From: Teredinibacter franksiae
GTDB lineage: Bacteria > Pseudomonadota > Gammaproteobacteria > Pseudomonadales > Cellvibrionaceae
Reading direction: 5' to 3'
DNA: 64,000 bases
Assembly (NCBI RefSeq): GCF_014218805.1
Contig: NZ_JACJUV010000001.1
Span: 1,111,001 to 1,175,000, forward strand
Below are positions 25,085 to 35,680 of the stretch, piece by piece. Both the position numbers and the translations under genes were made by a program. The notes beneath the pieces were generated by a model. That model made no database searches, was not told where the DNA came from, and worked only from the letters and a program-made list of their open reading frames with translations. Numbering within the stretch: position 1 is the stretch's first letter; every line of letters starts with the position of its first letter.

Positions 25085-27556
25085 TCATAGATAACCCGAT
25101 TTTCTTGCTTCGTGCGCGAAGTCTCGTTTGATTGCTTTTTTCAACACCAGTGCCAATTCGCCTGCACTTTCGTAGCGGTCTTCTATGTCTTTTTGCAAAC
25201 ACTGATTGGTAATGCGCGACGCACTCGTAGGGAGCTCCTTGCGTAACGTACGCACCCCCCGGTGCTTGCTGTGAATTATTTCATAGGTGAGGCTTGCTAG
25301 GTTATCGCCTATAAATGGCAGGCCGCCGGTAAGCAATTGGTAAAACGTTACCCCTAGGCTAAACACATCCGCAGCATGGTTAACGCGCTTACCTTTTAAT
25401 TGTTCTGGGGACATGTACAGGGGGCTGCCCAGTATTTCGCCAGTACTGGTTCTGGAGTCATCTACTAATCGCGCTATACCAAAGTCGGTTACTTTCAGTT
25501 GGTAGGGTGCGGGGTTGTACATAATATTGCCGGGCTTTATATCGCGGTGAACAATATTAGAGCCGTGAGCGTATTCCAATGCTGTCGCAACATCGGCCAT
25601 TAAGCGGTAAACCTCGAACACTGGCAGCAGGTGATTTTCATTCACAAAGGCGCTCAGGGCTTTTCCTTCTACGTAGTCCATGGCAATAAACGCAAGGTCG
25701 GCCTCTTCCCCCACATCGTATACCGAGACAATATTGGGATGGTTCAGTCGCCCAGCCGCTTCGGCTTCGCGAAAGAAACGCGACTTTATGCCGTCTAATT
25801 GATCCGCCGCGAACTGGCTATAGGTTAAGGTTTTTATGGCCACCTGACGGGCAATTCTTGGGTCGTACCCCAAGTACACCGTACCCATGGCTCCACGGCC
25901 CAATTCCCGCCGAATTTCGTAGCGGCCGAGTACGGGCCTGTCGATTTCTGGCTGGTCGATAACCACCGTAGCATCGCCCGCCGAAGCCACCTGGGTTTTA
26001 CTGGGGCCGGAGCTAGCCAGCATAGCTTCCAGTGCGCCAATTTTTTGCTCGGTATCGCGGAACCCTTTGCTGCGTTGCGCAAGGTGTTTAAAGGTGTCGA
26101 TTGCCGACCGGTACTGTCGTTTACCCGCGTAAGCACTACCCAGCTCATAGTATTTCTGTAGCACCGCTGAGTTTGGCGAGCAGTCGTCCAATATGGCGGG
26201 CACTTCGCTGTATTGACCACGATTTATAAGCATGTCGGCTTGAATAACGCCAGCTTCATCCACTCGCCCCTGTAAGTGTTGCCACCGCTGGTGCTGGCTT
26301 TGCCAAATTCGAATGAGCGCAAAACCAACGATTAGCCATGCCATCTGCGCGCCCATGGGCATCCATAAGCCACGGTTCACGGCCATCACCATTTGAACAA
26401 CCAACAGAATTATCAGTATTAATGCCACCATTGCGCTACCGGCCGCAGCGGATACACGGGACAAACCAATCACCAACAGAAGGGTTATGAGCAGTGTTAA
26501 CGTTGCGCTTGCGGGGGAAAACCACCAAGGCGTGTAAGCGGTTTTACTGTTCAACAAGCTGTAAATCGCGGCAGCGTAGGCTTCCACGTGCACTGAGGAG
26601 CTGGAGGCAATAAGGACATGGCTAGGAAACTTGCCCCTGGCTAACCCCTCCTCCAGTGACATGCTGTTAAGAAGCGGGGACAAGCGATCTGTAGCCGTGT
26701 GATAGGTGAGTAAGCGCCCACCTACGGAGGTGCGGACCTCGCTGTTGCCCACCGTTAAACCTCGGTCGCGCTGCCAATAAAACGACCAAGGGTTGGTGTC
26801 ACTGGCTTCTCCCTGCCGCCTCTCTACGGCAAATAAATAATACGCAAGAAAATCTCCATAGGCCGTATTTTCACTGTCGGAAACAGCTAGGTAGCGCTCG
26901 TTTTCACTTACGCCTAGTAAGGGGTAATGTTCAAGGCTAGAGCGCGGTGGCGTTGGCGCAAGCGCGGCGCGGTCTCGCCCAAGTTCGTCAATTGGCCATA
27001 ACCAACCCATTAACATAGGGGGAACACCGTCGAAAATGTCGGCCTGCCGGGGTAAGGGTTTCTGCCCGCTTTGCACGCCTGCATGGCTGGCAACAATCAC
27101 CCGTTTACTGCGTAGGGTGTCAATAAGTAACTGCTTTCGCACCACAATTTCTTCGGCTTCTTCAGCTAAGCCCGAATTGTTGCTGCTTGCGCCAATGCGT
27201 TGAAGTAAACCGTCGGCAACGCCTTCGCGTAACTCAATAGATTCCGGCAGTATTAAGCCTACCGTCGCGTCTGAGCTATGGAGTATGTTGGCCAGCAGCG
27301 CACCCAGTTTACCTGCGCTGTTGATGTCTTGCTGCCAGCTGTTCAGCTCAGCATCAGGCACACGCACAATACCTATGTTCGCTCCACCTTTAGGGGCTTC
27401 GAGTAAATAGCTGCTGAGGGTAAACAATTTTTGGTCGAAGGCTTGCAGCCAACCACTAAACTGAGCTGGCACGATGGAAAGTAGAATACCAATGGTCATC
27501 ACCCAGGTGCGCAGGCTGAAATTGGCGATCTTGGTAAAAGGCAGTTTGGCCAGCAT
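25085..27556 (-). CDS. CHASE2-domain Ser/Thr protein kinase
   Basis: An 823-aa membrane kinase. A CHASE2-type extracellular sensor (about 40-320) follows a first helix. Three helices (about 345-430) come next, then a short tetratricopeptide-like region (about 440-510), and a C-terminal Hanks-type kinase (about 545-810). Kinase motifs: LGRGAMGTVYLG (P-loop), VAIKTL (VAIK Lys), IVHRDIKPGN, VTDFGIAR and SPLYMSPEQL. The sensor probably detects a periplasmic ligand and the kinase phosphorylates nearby FHA-linked proteins. It lies between two FHA genes, and STAS and PP2C genes are upstream. Confidence 0.9.
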   Translation of the reverse strand: MLAKLPFTKIANFSLRTWVMTIGILLSIVPAQFSGWLQAFDQKLFTLSSYLLEAPKGGANIGIVRVPDAELNSWQQDINSAGKLGALLANILHSSDATVGLILPESIELREGVADGLLQRIGASSNNSGLAEEAEEIVVRKQLLIDTLRSKRVIVASHAGVQSGQKPLPRQADIFDGVPPMLMGWLWPIDELGRDRAALAPTPPRSSLEHYPLLGVSENERYLAVSDSENTAYGDFLAYYLFAVERRQGEASDTNPWSFYWQRDRGLTVGNSEVRTSVGGRLLTYHTATDRLSPLLNSMSLEEGLARGKFPSHVLIASSSSVHVEAYAAAIYSLLNSKTAYTPWWFSPASATLTLLITLLLVIGLSRVSAAAGSAMVALILIILLVVQMVMAVNRGLWMPMGAQMAWLIVGFALIRIWQSQHQRWQHLQGRVDEAGVIQADMLINRGQYSEVPAILDDCSPNSAVLQKYYELGSAYAGKRQYRSAIDTFKHLAQRSKGFRDTEQKIGALEAMLASSGPSKTQVASAGDATVVIDQPEIDRPVLGRYEIRRELGRGAMGTVYLGYDPRIARQVAIKTLTYSQFAADQLDGIKSRFFREAEAAGRLNHPNIVSVYDVGEEADLAFIAMDYVEGKALSAFVNENHLLPVFEVYRLMADVATALEYAHGSNIVHRDIKPGNIMYNPAPYQLKVTDFGIARLVDDSRTSTGEILGSPLYMSPEQLKGKRVNHAADVFSLGVTFYQLLTGGLPFIGDNLASLTYEIIHSKHRGVRTLRKELPTSASRITNQCLQKDIEDRYESAGELALVLKKAIKRDFAHEARKSGYL

Positions 27557-27645
27557 TGGCGATCGATAATTCGTTTTGGTTGGTTTGGGTGTTAGTTAAT
27601 TACTACAGGGGAACCTCTTGCCTAGCAAACGAGGATCGCCGTTTT

Positions 27646-27999
27646 CTATTCGGTATAATACACGCCCGGAATCCAGCTTTTTTTAATCTTCAAGGTTCGT
27701 TCGAGATCATTCGGTAATTTAGGCAGATACTCAAATTCGTGGGTACCAACGGTGAGCACCACGCCGGGTTCCAACAATACTTCGGAAACCCTTACACCGT
27801 TAGCAAAAATGCCATTGGTACTACCCAAATCCAATACGCGCCAACCATCACCCGTAGGTTCTATTTTTGCGTGCATACTACTTACCGTTGGGTCTTCTAC
27901 TTTAATTGGGCATTCACTACTGCGGCCAATTAGCGTGGTTTCACCCAGCTCGTAGACGGTTACAGTAGCGCCATTGACCAGATGCCGGAGGTAGGCCAT
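27646..27999 (-). CDS. FHA-domain protein
   Basis: A 117-aa protein that is essentially one FHA domain: LIGRSSECP (Gly-Arg-Ser), VSSMHAKIEP (Ser-x-x-His) and DLGSTNGIFANG. The C-terminal tail is short. It lies 89 bp upstream of the kinase gene on the same strand and is a second FHA adaptor of the module. It may read phosphothreonines placed by the kinase or recruit other targets. Confidence 0.9.
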   Translation of the reverse strand: MAYLRHLVNGATVTVYELGETTLIGRSSECPIKVEDPTVSSMHAKIEPTGDGWRVLDLGSTNGIFANGVRVSEVLLEPGVVLTVGTHEFEYLPKLPNDLERTLKIKKSWIPGVYYTE

Positions 28000-28127
28000 A
28001 GGCTAAAAGCTCCATTGAATTCACGGCTCTCTAGGGTAACAGCAAGCCAAGGGGATTGGTATTAAGGTTCCGAGAACCGGGTCGCGAATGGAGAGTTTGG
28101 GTGACAACTACACCACCCGAAAGGGTA

Positions 28128-28637
28128 CTAATGGTGCGTCGAGTTTTCCAGCGAATCCACCAGTTCACTGAAGGTATCACGATTGGACGCGTTCATATCC
28201 ATGAGTAAACGATGCGCCTCCAGCACCCGCTGCTGAACCTTGTGCTCATCGGAGATATCTTCATGGAGTACTTGCTCTTCCCCGGGCGCCAAAGCCGCCG
28301 CGCCAATGGCTGCCTGCTCTTCAACGATGCGGAAAATATCCTCGAAACCCATGGATGCCAGCAAACGGGTAATACTAGGATTGCCCGACAGTACCGTTGG
28401 ATCATCGTGTTTTAGGGCCCGACCTTTAATGGAAATTTTGGCCATTAGCCCCAATGTTGTGCTGTCGATGGCCTGAGCATCCGACAGGTCGAACACTACC
28501 GAGCAAAAATCGGGTGCATCAAACATTTTTTCAATGAAGTCATCGAAGGACAAACAGAGGGTGAGGCGGACATCCCCCTCCATCTTAATAACATAAACGC
28601 CGTCGTGTGCCGCTACCTTGATTTCACCTGAACTCAT
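28128..28637 (-). CDS. STAS-domain anti-anti-sigma factor
   Basis: A 169-aa protein with a STAS domain (about 5-105) and a helical C-terminal extension. The phosphorylation region reads DAQAIDSTTLGLMAKISIKG, with the likely phospho-Ser at residue 59. In partner switching, an anti-sigma kinase phosphorylates this Ser and a PP2C phosphatase removes it; the unphosphorylated form binds the anti-sigma. The phosphatase is the gene just upstream (5-bp gap). The pair resembles HsbA/HsbR of Pseudomonas; whether it acts on FlgM or a sigma factor here is not known. Confidence 0.88.
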   Translation of the reverse strand: MSSGEIKVAAHDGVYVIKMEGDVRLTLCLSFDDFIEKMFDAPDFCSVVFDLSDAQAIDSTTLGLMAKISIKGRALKHDDPTVLSGNPSITRLLASMGFEDIFRIVEEQAAIGAAALAPGEEQVLHEDISDEHKVQQRVLEAHRLLMDMNASNRDTFSELVDSLENSTHH

Positions 28638-28642
28638 ACTGC

Positions 28643-29917
28643 CTACTCTACGCTGGTTGTGGGTACTTCGGGAGCCCGAACATCCTCGGCGGCACCCGCA
28701 CGGGCACCACCCCTAATTTTTAATATAGCAATATCGTCAGGAATCGTTTCAACATTGTGTAAATTCAATACCTGGCACAGGTCTTCTATCTCGGTTGCAA
28801 CCTTTGTATTTTGCGGCAACAGCGCTTCATTCCCTGTTAATTGCTCCAACAAATAGCTTTCCTTTTCAATGAGACCTTTGCGCGGGAGCACCTCCAATAC
28901 GCCATCTGAAAATATCACCAAGGTGAATGCCTGCGGCAGCTGAAGAATATTTACCTCCCACTCGCCGTCGGGGAATATTCCCAAGGGCTTGCCCTTCCCC
29001 GCTAAATATTCCGACCGATTCCCGGTTATGAGGACAGGTAAGGGTAGATGCCCAGCCACTACATACCGCATTTCCAAGGTTTTGGTGTCGATCACGCCAA
29101 CAAAGCACGTAAGGTGACAACCCACTTTGGAATGGAGTATTTCCCTATTAATGAGTTTCATCAGGGTTCCTGCGTCGCGCTGGAAAGATTCTTCCGTTTG
29201 AAAGATGCGATGCTCCCTAAAAACCCGGCTGACTAACTGCTTGAGCCAAACGGTGACAAACGCTGGCGCGGCACCATGGCCCGATACATCCGTTAGATAA
29301 AAAGCCAGGTAGCGACCGCCAATAAGACCGTAGTCAATGAAATCACCGCTAAGGTAAAGCGAAGGGATCATTCGGTAATTAACCGTAAGACTGCCAAACT
29401 GCCGAGGTGTGTCGGGCATCAATTTGCTCTGTACCTCCCGGCCCGCCTTTTGGTCGTGCTCTAGCAGACGAACATATTCACGCAATTCGCGGTTGGCTGT
29501 TTCCAGCTTTTCTCGGTAGCGTTTGTTTTCCTGGCGTAAATCGTTACGCTCCAAGGCGCGGTTAATGGCGTGTATCAACACCTCCATATCCACAAGAGGC
29601 TTTACCAAGTAATCGGCAGCACCCAAACGCAGCGCTTCCACAACATCGCGCACAACCCCCATACCCGAGACAACAATAACCGGAACTTCTGGGCAAGCTT
29701 TACGTACGGCTCGCAGTACATTCAAGCCATCAATTTCGGGCATGCAGAGGTCAGTAGTAATCAGGTCTACGGTATTATTGTGTAGCCAAGCCATGCCGCT
29801 AGCAGCATCGCCTGCTTGGCGCACACGAAAACCTGTATCTTCCAGGTAGGCGGCAATGCTTTCGCGCACAATGGTGTCATCATCAATCACCAACAGCTGC
29901 CGATTGGATTCAACCAT
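28643..29917 (-). CDS. Receiver-domain PP2C (SpoIIE-type) phosphatase, response regulator
   Basis: A protein of about 424 aa with an N-terminal receiver domain (about 5-120; DD pair in LLVIDDDT, phospho-Asp in TTDLCMPEIDG, Lys in VKPLVD), a coiled-coil linker (about 125-170) and a C-terminal SpoIIE/PP2C phosphatase with FYLTDVSGHGAAPAF and IFSDGVLE metal-binding motifs. It likely dephosphorylates the STAS protein downstream under control of a phosphorelay. An earlier in-frame ATG at 29953 adds 12 aa, but neither start has a strong ribosome site. It resembles HsbR/RsbU-type regulators. Confidence 0.88.
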   Translation of the reverse strand: MVESNRQLLVIDDDTIVRESIAAYLEDTGFRVRQAGDAASGMAWLHNNTVDLITTDLCMPEIDGLNVLRAVRKACPEVPVIVVSGMGVVRDVVEALRLGAADYLVKPLVDMEVLIHAINRALERNDLRQENKRYREKLETANRELREYVRLLEHDQKAGREVQSKLMPDTPRQFGSLTVNYRMIPSLYLSGDFIDYGLIGGRYLAFYLTDVSGHGAAPAFVTVWLKQLVSRVFREHRIFQTEESFQRDAGTLMKLINREILHSKVGCHLTCFVGVIDTKTLEMRYVVAGHLPLPVLITGNRSEYLAGKGKPLGIFPDGEWEVNILQLPQAFTLVIFSDGVLEVLPRKGLIEKESYLLEQLTGNEALLPQNTKVATEIEDLCQVLNLHNVETIPDDIAILKIRGGARAGAAEDVRAPEVPTTSVE

Positions 29918-29953
29918 CGATATTCGTCCGTTTTTCTCTGATTTAGATTGCAT

Positions 29954-30298
29954 TTCTGAAGGGGAGATTTTAAAAGCTGTTAACGCTCATTTAAAACAAC
30001 CTGCTGTACACCCGTTTTTCGTTATACACATTTTTTTGAGCGCTGCTCGTTTCTTATGTCGCTGTGTTTAGAACAAAAAAGTAGCTTTAAAATGGGCTAT
30101 AGAGGCTCTAACAGTACTCCCATATTGGCGCTCACGCAAGCTACCCAAAACGCGAATTTTGCGATATTGTTGCACATAAGTTGAGCAAAGCGTTCGACTA
30201 TCAGCCATACTGTTTTGAAGGCTGATTGGGGGGTATCCATTAGCTCTTCGACCAGTCAAAACCTTCAATAAACACCTAATTAAAAGAAGGACAGTACT
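29954..30298. other. Intergenic region between the phosphatase and PilZ genes
   Basis: About 340 bp between two divergent genes; presumably holds both promoters. I saw no clear -10/-35 pair, operator or repeat. Confidence 0.4.
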
Positions 30299-30619
30299 AT
30301 GACTCTTGCCAACAGAGACTATCTGGAAAAGCGCAATTTCATTCGCATGAAAGTTGATACTCCAATCGATATTCTACTCACCCGCGACCACGAATCACTT
30401 CAAGGTATTTGCCGAGACTTAAGCGGTGGCGGCCTTTTGGTTGAAGTGCCCACAGCCCTACCGATTGGAACATCTGCCGAAGTATCGATTCAATCCAGCC
30501 ACGGCCACAGCCCAATGCTCCATGCACGGGTACGGGTAAGCCGGGTTGAAGCGCAACCCGATACAACCGCCCGCCCCTGCTTGTTGGGAATGGAAATAGA
30601 AGAGGTACTCGCTAGCTGA
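30299..30619 (+). CDS. PilZ-domain protein
   Basis: A 106-aa single-domain PilZ protein. The c-di-GMP-binding signature is present: RNFIR (RxxxR) near residue 15 and DLSGGG (D/NxSxxG) near residue 40. It probably binds c-di-GMP and adjusts motility, adhesion or secretion. It is divergent from the signalling module and may be linked to it. AAGGA lies about 8 nt upstream of the ATG. Confidence 0.9.
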   Translation: MTLANRDYLEKRNFIRMKVDTPIDILLTRDHESLQGICRDLSGGGLLVEVPTALPIGTSAEVSIQSSHGHSPMLHARVRVSRVEAQPDTTARPCLLGMEIEEVLAS

Positions 30620-31175
30620 ACACTCGATATCTGTAACACGAAGCAGTTATAAAACTGACTTTCGAGAAAACCGTGGGGTTTACACAAAAAATTGTAATGA
30701 AAAGTAAACGCAGGCTAATGTAGGTTTCAGCTTAACGTCACCCCGGGTAAAACACTTTCGAGCAACGGTTGTCGCTCGAGCAGGGGATTCTTCCCCCCAA
30801 AAAAGCGGTAACCTTTCCACCGCCAGAACACCCTTCCCTCAAAATTCCGCACCTTCCCAATAACGTTCTCAACCAAAACGCCGCACTAAACTCTCGCGTT
30901 ATTGCCGTTAATTTCACTCAAAAGTAGATATGTCTTAACATTATTGAATGCTGCCACGCCACCCAGAGCCCAGCCTCTCACTCAATACCGGGTTGATGTA
31001 TGAAGAGCATTAAGAAAGCGGTAGAAGTGCCCCCTTGAAGGATGCAGAAACGTATTTGCCCTAGAAAACTGGGCATTGAAAAAAACCATTCCCTAAAGCT
31101 GACTAGGGAATGGTTTTAAACGAAGGGGCCGTTATTCACACAACAAACGGGTAAGCGATCAATTCACTTAAAACG
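30620..31175. other. Intergenic region before the RND pump operon end
   Basis: About 550 bp without a credible gene. The only structure recognised is the terminator hairpin at 31083-31116. The rest holds no clear repeat, RNA gene or promoter. Confidence 0.4.
31083..31116 (-). terminator. Rho-independent terminator after the RND operon
   Basis: A perfect 13-bp stem, aaaccattcccta (31083-31095) with tagggaatggttt (31104-31116), followed on the minus strand by T-rich sequence. It is A/T-flanked on both sides and could act in both directions. Confidence 0.8.
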
Positions 31176-34100
31176 CTAGGTAGGTGCCCCCTTTACGGTT
31201 TCACGTACAGATTGCACGATGGCGAAAAACACCGGAATAAACGGTGTGCCCACCACAAGGGCGACAATCATTCCCCACATTACGGTATGACCCAAACTCA
31301 TTTGGCTAAACATGCCCGCGCCCGAGGCAAATACCAAGGGTAGAATCCCTAATACAAAAGATAGGGCGGTCATACACACAGCGCGAAAGCGTAGCTTGGC
31401 GGCTTCGGCGGCGGCTTCCATTATACTAAGGCCTTCGGCACGACGCTGGCTGGCAAACTCCACAATCAGAATCGCGTTTTTCGCAGCGAGACCAATTAGG
31501 AGTACCAGCCCCACCTGCGCAAACAGGTCCAAGGCCCCGAGCTGCGGAATACCTAGCTGGCGCACCAACAATAACCCGTATATCGCACCGGTAACGGCGA
31601 TAGGGACAACGAGAATAATCGCCACCGGCATCGACCAACTTTCATATTGCGCAACAAGGAATAAATAAACGAAGACGATCGCCAAAGCAAAAGCAATTAT
31701 TGCTTGATTGCCCGCCTTTCGTTCTTGGTAGCTCATGCCGGTCCATTCCACCGTATACCCTTCGGGTAAGGTTTCGGCCGCAATGCGCTCCATCTCCAAC
31801 ATTGCTTCTCCACTGGCAACGCCGGCGGCAGGGTTAGCCCGTAATATTGCCGAACGGTAGAGATTATAGCGTGTGCCCACATCGGCACCCAGCGTAGGCT
31901 CTGTACTTACAAGAGTTGAAAGCGGTACCATTTCACCCGTGGTCGAGCGCACATCTAACTGCATAATGTCGTTTAAATTTGACCTAAATTCCGGTGCGGC
32001 CTGCATCATTACACGGTAAGTTTGACCAAACAGCGAAAAATCGTTGACGTAAGCCGAGCCCAATTGCGATTGCAGCGTGGAAAAAATACTGGTGAGCGGC
32101 ACGTGTAAAGTTTTCGCTTTGTCGCGATCGATATCCACAAAATACTGTGGCACATTCGCACGAAAGGTGGTGGAAGCATCCGCAATAAGCGGCGAACTAT
32201 TCGCTACTGCAGCGACAGACTGTATCGCGGCAGCTAGATGCTCATGGGAACGGCCTTGGGTGTCTTCCACCACTAATTCCAAACCACCTACAACACCCAT
32301 TCCAGGGATGGAAGGAGGCGGAAATGCTTGAATTAACGCTTCAGGAATTTCGCGGTATGCACGCTCGTTAATTCGGCGAGCAACCGCAAAAGATACGTCT
32401 TTAAAGTCGGGGCGATCTTCCCAGTGACGCAATACAATAAAGCCCGCGCCGCCATTACTCTGTGCCGCCCCAGCCAATATGGAGAAGCCAGAAAGAAACG
32501 TGGCACTTTCGACGGCAGGGTCTTCTTCAATCATGGTTTGCAGTTTGGCCATAACCGCTTGGGTGCGAGTTATGGAGGCAGCATCGGGGAGCTGCACATT
32601 AATCATGAGCACACCTTTGTCTTCAGTGGGCACGAAGGCGGAGGGCACTATTTTTACGCCAAGAACCAACGCGGCCATAATACCAACAAATAGACCACCC
32701 ACTAAAATACGACGTGCTAAAAGAAAGCCTACCAAGCCGGTAAATTTTTGTGTGACCCCGCCAAAATAACGGTTAAAAACGCGAAACCACCCCGGTTCTT
32801 TTTCGCTACGGCGCAAAACTAAACTCGCTACCGCCGGGCTGAGTGACAAAGCACACACGGATGAGAGCACTACTGCCACACAAATGGTAACCGCAAATTG
32901 GTTATACATGACACCGGTAATACCCGGTAATAGCGCCACGGGAACAAACACCGCCAGTAACACTAAGGTGGTTGCCACAATAGGGCCGCTCACCTCTTCC
33001 ATGGTTTTAGTAACGGCTTCTTTGGGGGTAATATTAGGGTCTGCGCGCAGGTGGCGGTCAGTGTTTTCCACCACTAATATGGCATCGTCTACCACAATAC
33101 CAATAGCCAATATTAACCCGAATAGCGTGACCGTATTAATAGTCATACCCATCATTAGCATGACGCCAAAGGTGCCGATAAGTGAAACCGGAATAGCCAC
33201 GGTAGGCACCAAGGTGGGTCGCCAGTCCCCCAAAAAAATAAAGGTGATGAGTACCACTAAACCCACCGCCTGCATTAGCGATGTAACCACTTGAGAAATT
33301 GATACTTCAACATAGCGAGTAGTATCGTAGCCTATGTCGTACTCCATGCCTGCAGGAAAATCTTTTTGCATTTCAACAAGTTCGGCTTTTACTTTGTTGG
33401 CGGTTTCCAAAGCATTGGCGCCAGGCAAGGTGTACACCGCCATAACCGTGGCCGGTTTGTTTTTATAGCTGCCGCTAACTTTATAATCCAACTGCCCGAG
33501 TTCAAGACGAGCAACATCTTTAAGGTGCACCATGGCACCACTAGCGTTCACCCTTAAGATAATGTTTTCGAACTCCGCTTGGGTTTTCAAACGGCCCTTA
33601 AGCTGTAAGGTGTATTCAGTACTCAGGTTACCGGTGTAGGGCGGCGCGCCAATTTTACCTGCGGGGGCTTGAATATTTTGCTCTTTTAACGCGTTACTAA
33701 TGTCGTCGACAGTAATACCCAGCGCCGTCATTTCACCAGGGTTCAACCACAGGCGCATAGAGTAGTCGGCCGTACTAAATACAACCGCATTGGAAACCCC
33801 AGAAATACGCTTTAAGCGGCTCTCAATATTAATAAGGCCGTAATTGGCTATAAATAATTCGTCCAAACTTTCGTCGGGAGAATAAAGGCTGACGGTAAAT
33901 AAAATGTCTGGCGAAATTTTTTGAATGACTAAACCCTGCGCGCGTACTTCAACCGGCAGAGAGGGTTCGGCAAGTTTTACCCGGTTTTGCACGCGTACAA
34001 GCGCCATGTCCGGATCGTCGCCCACATTAAACGTAATTTTTAAACTATAGCTGCCGTCGTTTGCAGAGTTGGAGCTCATGTACTCCATGCCCTCTACACC

Positions 34101-34313
34101 GTTGACCGCATCTTCAATTATTTGGCCAATACTCTCTTCCATCACTTCGGCAGAGGCGCCCGGCCACTTAGCTTGTACCTGTACTTGAGGAGGTGCGATT
34201 TCCGGGTATTCGGAAATCGGCAACATCATTTGCGCAACAACACCCGAAAGCGTAATGACCAAGGCAATAACAATGGCAAACTTGGGCCGCTCGATAAACG
34301 TTTTACTGATCAT
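31176..34313 (-). CDS. RND efflux pump inner-membrane transporter (HAE1, AcrB/MexB type)
   Basis: A 1045-aa proton-driven multidrug exporter. Twelve membrane helices with two large periplasmic loops; family landmarks are the N-terminal [19 protein letters not shown], the helix-4 motif [19 protein letters not shown] with paired Asp, and a second-half [17 protein letters not shown]. Length is typical. Its ATG overlaps the stop of the membrane-fusion gene by 4 bp (ATGA), so the two are co-translated. No outer-membrane TolC-type gene or regulator is next to it; a shared TolC is expected. Confidence 0.96.
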   Translation of the reverse strand: MISKTFIERPKFAIVIALVITLSGVVAQMMLPISEYPEIAPPQVQVQAKWPGASAEVMEESIGQIIEDAVNGVEGMEYMSSNSANDGSYSLKITFNVGDDPDMALVRVQNRVKLAEPSLPVEVRAQGLVIQKISPDILFTVSLYSPDESLDELFIANYGLINIESRLKRISGVSNAVVFSTADYSMRLWLNPGEMTALGITVDDISNALKEQNIQAPAGKIGAPPYTGNLSTEYTLQLKGRLKTQAEFENIILRVNASGAMVHLKDVARLELGQLDYKVSGSYKNKPATVMAVYTLPGANALETANKVKAELVEMQKDFPAGMEYDIGYDTTRYVEVSISQVVTSLMQAVGLVVLITFIFLGDWRPTLVPTVAIPVSLIGTFGVMLMMGMTINTVTLFGLILAIGIVVDDAILVVENTDRHLRADPNITPKEAVTKTMEEVSGPIVATTLVLLAVFVPVALLPGITGVMYNQFAVTICVAVVLSSVCALSLSPAVASLVLRRSEKEPGWFRVFNRYFGGVTQKFTGLVGFLLARRILVGGLFVGIMAALVLGVKIVPSAFVPTEDKGVLMINVQLPDAASITRTQAVMAKLQTMIEEDPAVESATFLSGFSILAGAAQSNGGAGFIVLRHWEDRPDFKDVSFAVARRINERAYREIPEALIQAFPPPSIPGMGVVGGLELVVEDTQGRSHEHLAAAIQSVAAVANSSPLIADASTTFRANVPQYFVDIDRDKAKTLHVPLTSIFSTLQSQLGSAYVNDFSLFGQTYRVMMQAAPEFRSNLNDIMQLDVRSTTGEMVPLSTLVSTEPTLGADVGTRYNLYRSAILRANPAAGVASGEAMLEMERIAAETLPEGYTVEWTGMSYQERKAGNQAIIAFALAIVFVYLFLVAQYESWSMPVAIILVVPIAVTGAIYGLLLVRQLGIPQLGALDLFAQVGLVLLIGLAAKNAILIVEFASQRRAEGLSIMEAAAEAAKLRFRAVCMTALSFVLGILPLVFASGAGMFSQMSLGHTVMWGMIVALVVGTPFIPVFFAIVQSVRETVKGAPT

Positions 34314-35431
34314 TTTTCGCCACCCTCACTGGCTTGAGTGGCGGGTTTATATTCCGACACATTTACCGTTTGCCCTGGGCGCGCTTTTTGTACCCCGCGC
34401 ACAATCACACGGGTACCGGCATCCAAACCGGAATTTACCACTGTATTTTCACCCAAACGTTCGCCCACAATCAGGTTCTTTCGCGTGACCTGGCTGTTGT
34501 CATCTACAGCTAAAACATAGGTGCCACGCTGATCAACCTGCACGGCTGCCTGCGGCACAGTCAAGCTCATCAAGGGTTCTTCTAAGCGTAAAATTACGCG
34601 TACAAACATACCGGGGCGCAGTATGTCATCAGGGTTGGGCAGGCTAGCCACACTTTCTACTGTGCCGGTTTTACTGTCTACGCGGTTAGAGAAGTAATCA
34701 ATTTTACCGGTATGGGCGTATTCAGTGCCACCGGCCAACACAATAGCGACAGTAATATCCTCAACGGTAATCTTGCTTTCCGCGTTTACAACAGAGATCA
34801 GCAGTTTTTCTGGCAGCTGGAACACCACATCTGTTCCATCCTGACCAACCAAACTAGTAAGAGCGCCCAACTGCGGGCTAACTATATCGCCTACTGCCGG
34901 CAAGGAACGGCCAACGCGACCCGCTTGAGGCGCCTTTATACTGGTGTAATCTAAATTAACTTGGGCACTTTCTACAGCGGCTTCTGCCGACTGGGTAGCG
35001 GCTTGAGCCTCTAAGGTACGAGCCTCCAAAGTGTCGAATTCGGATGCTGAAATATAACCATCTTTAATCAGCTTTTTACCGCGCTCATAATTTTTCTCGG
35101 CATTTACCTTGTTCGCTTTGGCGCGGGCAAGTTCGGCATTGGCCTTTGAGAGCTGAGCTTTGTATGGCGCTGGGTCGATATCAAATAGAGGCGCCCCGTC
35201 TTCTATCGTATCGCCTTCTTTGAAGTGAATGGCGGTTAATTCACCTGACACCTGCGCAATAATATCGACATCCGAACGGGACTGAATACGCCCGTTAAAA
35301 CCCCTTGATGGGTGATAGGGTTGCTCCTTGACCGTGACCACAAATACTTCCGGGTCTTCTTTTACCTGCGCGACCTCTTCGCCGCAGGCAAAAAGGCTGA
35401 GGCATAGAAATAATACAAATAGGATGCGCAT
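34310..35431 (-). CDS. RND efflux periplasmic adaptor (membrane fusion protein), lipoprotein
   Basis: A 373-aa HlyD/AcrA-type adaptor that links the inner-membrane pump to an outer-membrane channel. The N-terminal signal ends in LFAC-G, a lipobox. The lipoyl half-domain ([20 protein letters not shown]), the alpha-hairpin ([20 protein letters not shown] and its return) and the beta-barrel ([12 protein letters not shown]) are recognisable. First gene of the efflux operon. A possible TetR-type operator lies about 140 bp upstream. Confidence 0.95.
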   Translation of the reverse strand: MRILFVLFLCLSLFACGEEVAQVKEDPEVFVVTVKEQPYHPSRGFNGRIQSRSDVDIIAQVSGELTAIHFKEGDTIEDGAPLFDIDPAPYKAQLSKANAELARAKANKVNAEKNYERGKKLIKDGYISASEFDTLEARTLEAQAATQSAEAAVESAQVNLDYTSIKAPQAGRVGRSLPAVGDIVSPQLGALTSLVGQDGTDVVFQLPEKLLISVVNAESKITVEDITVAIVLAGGTEYAHTGKIDYFSNRVDSKTGTVESVASLPNPDDILRPGMFVRVILRLEEPLMSLTVPQAAVQVDQRGTYVLAVDDNSQVTRKNLIVGERLGENTVVNSGLDAGTRVIVRGVQKARPGQTVNVSEYKPATQASEGGEK

Positions 35432-35570
35432 GGAATATCTCCTGTTTTAGTTTTTATATCGACTAAAAATCATTAACTTCTGAATGGGAGGGCAACAGGA
35501 GGCGAACGTTATTGTTTTTCGCCTACATAGGTTCCCGGACACTTCCCTATCGGGGATCAATAAAAAGTGA

Positions 35571-35589
35571 GTATAACCAGTCGGTATAC
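35571..35589. promoter_or_regulatory. Possible TetR-type operator upstream of the RND operon
   Basis: gtataaccagtcggtatac is an imperfect dyad (GTAT.ACC-AGTC-GGTATAC) of the size and A/T-flanked ACC..GGT form that many TetR-family repressors of efflux pumps bind. No TetR gene is in view, so the link is inferred. Confidence 0.4.
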
Positions 35590-35680
35590 GACTAACAACG
35601 GCTGAGCCCGGTTTAGCAAGCGCTTGAAAGCTATTTCGGACGACCAATACTTCAGGTTACCCAACGAGAAGCAAAGCGCC

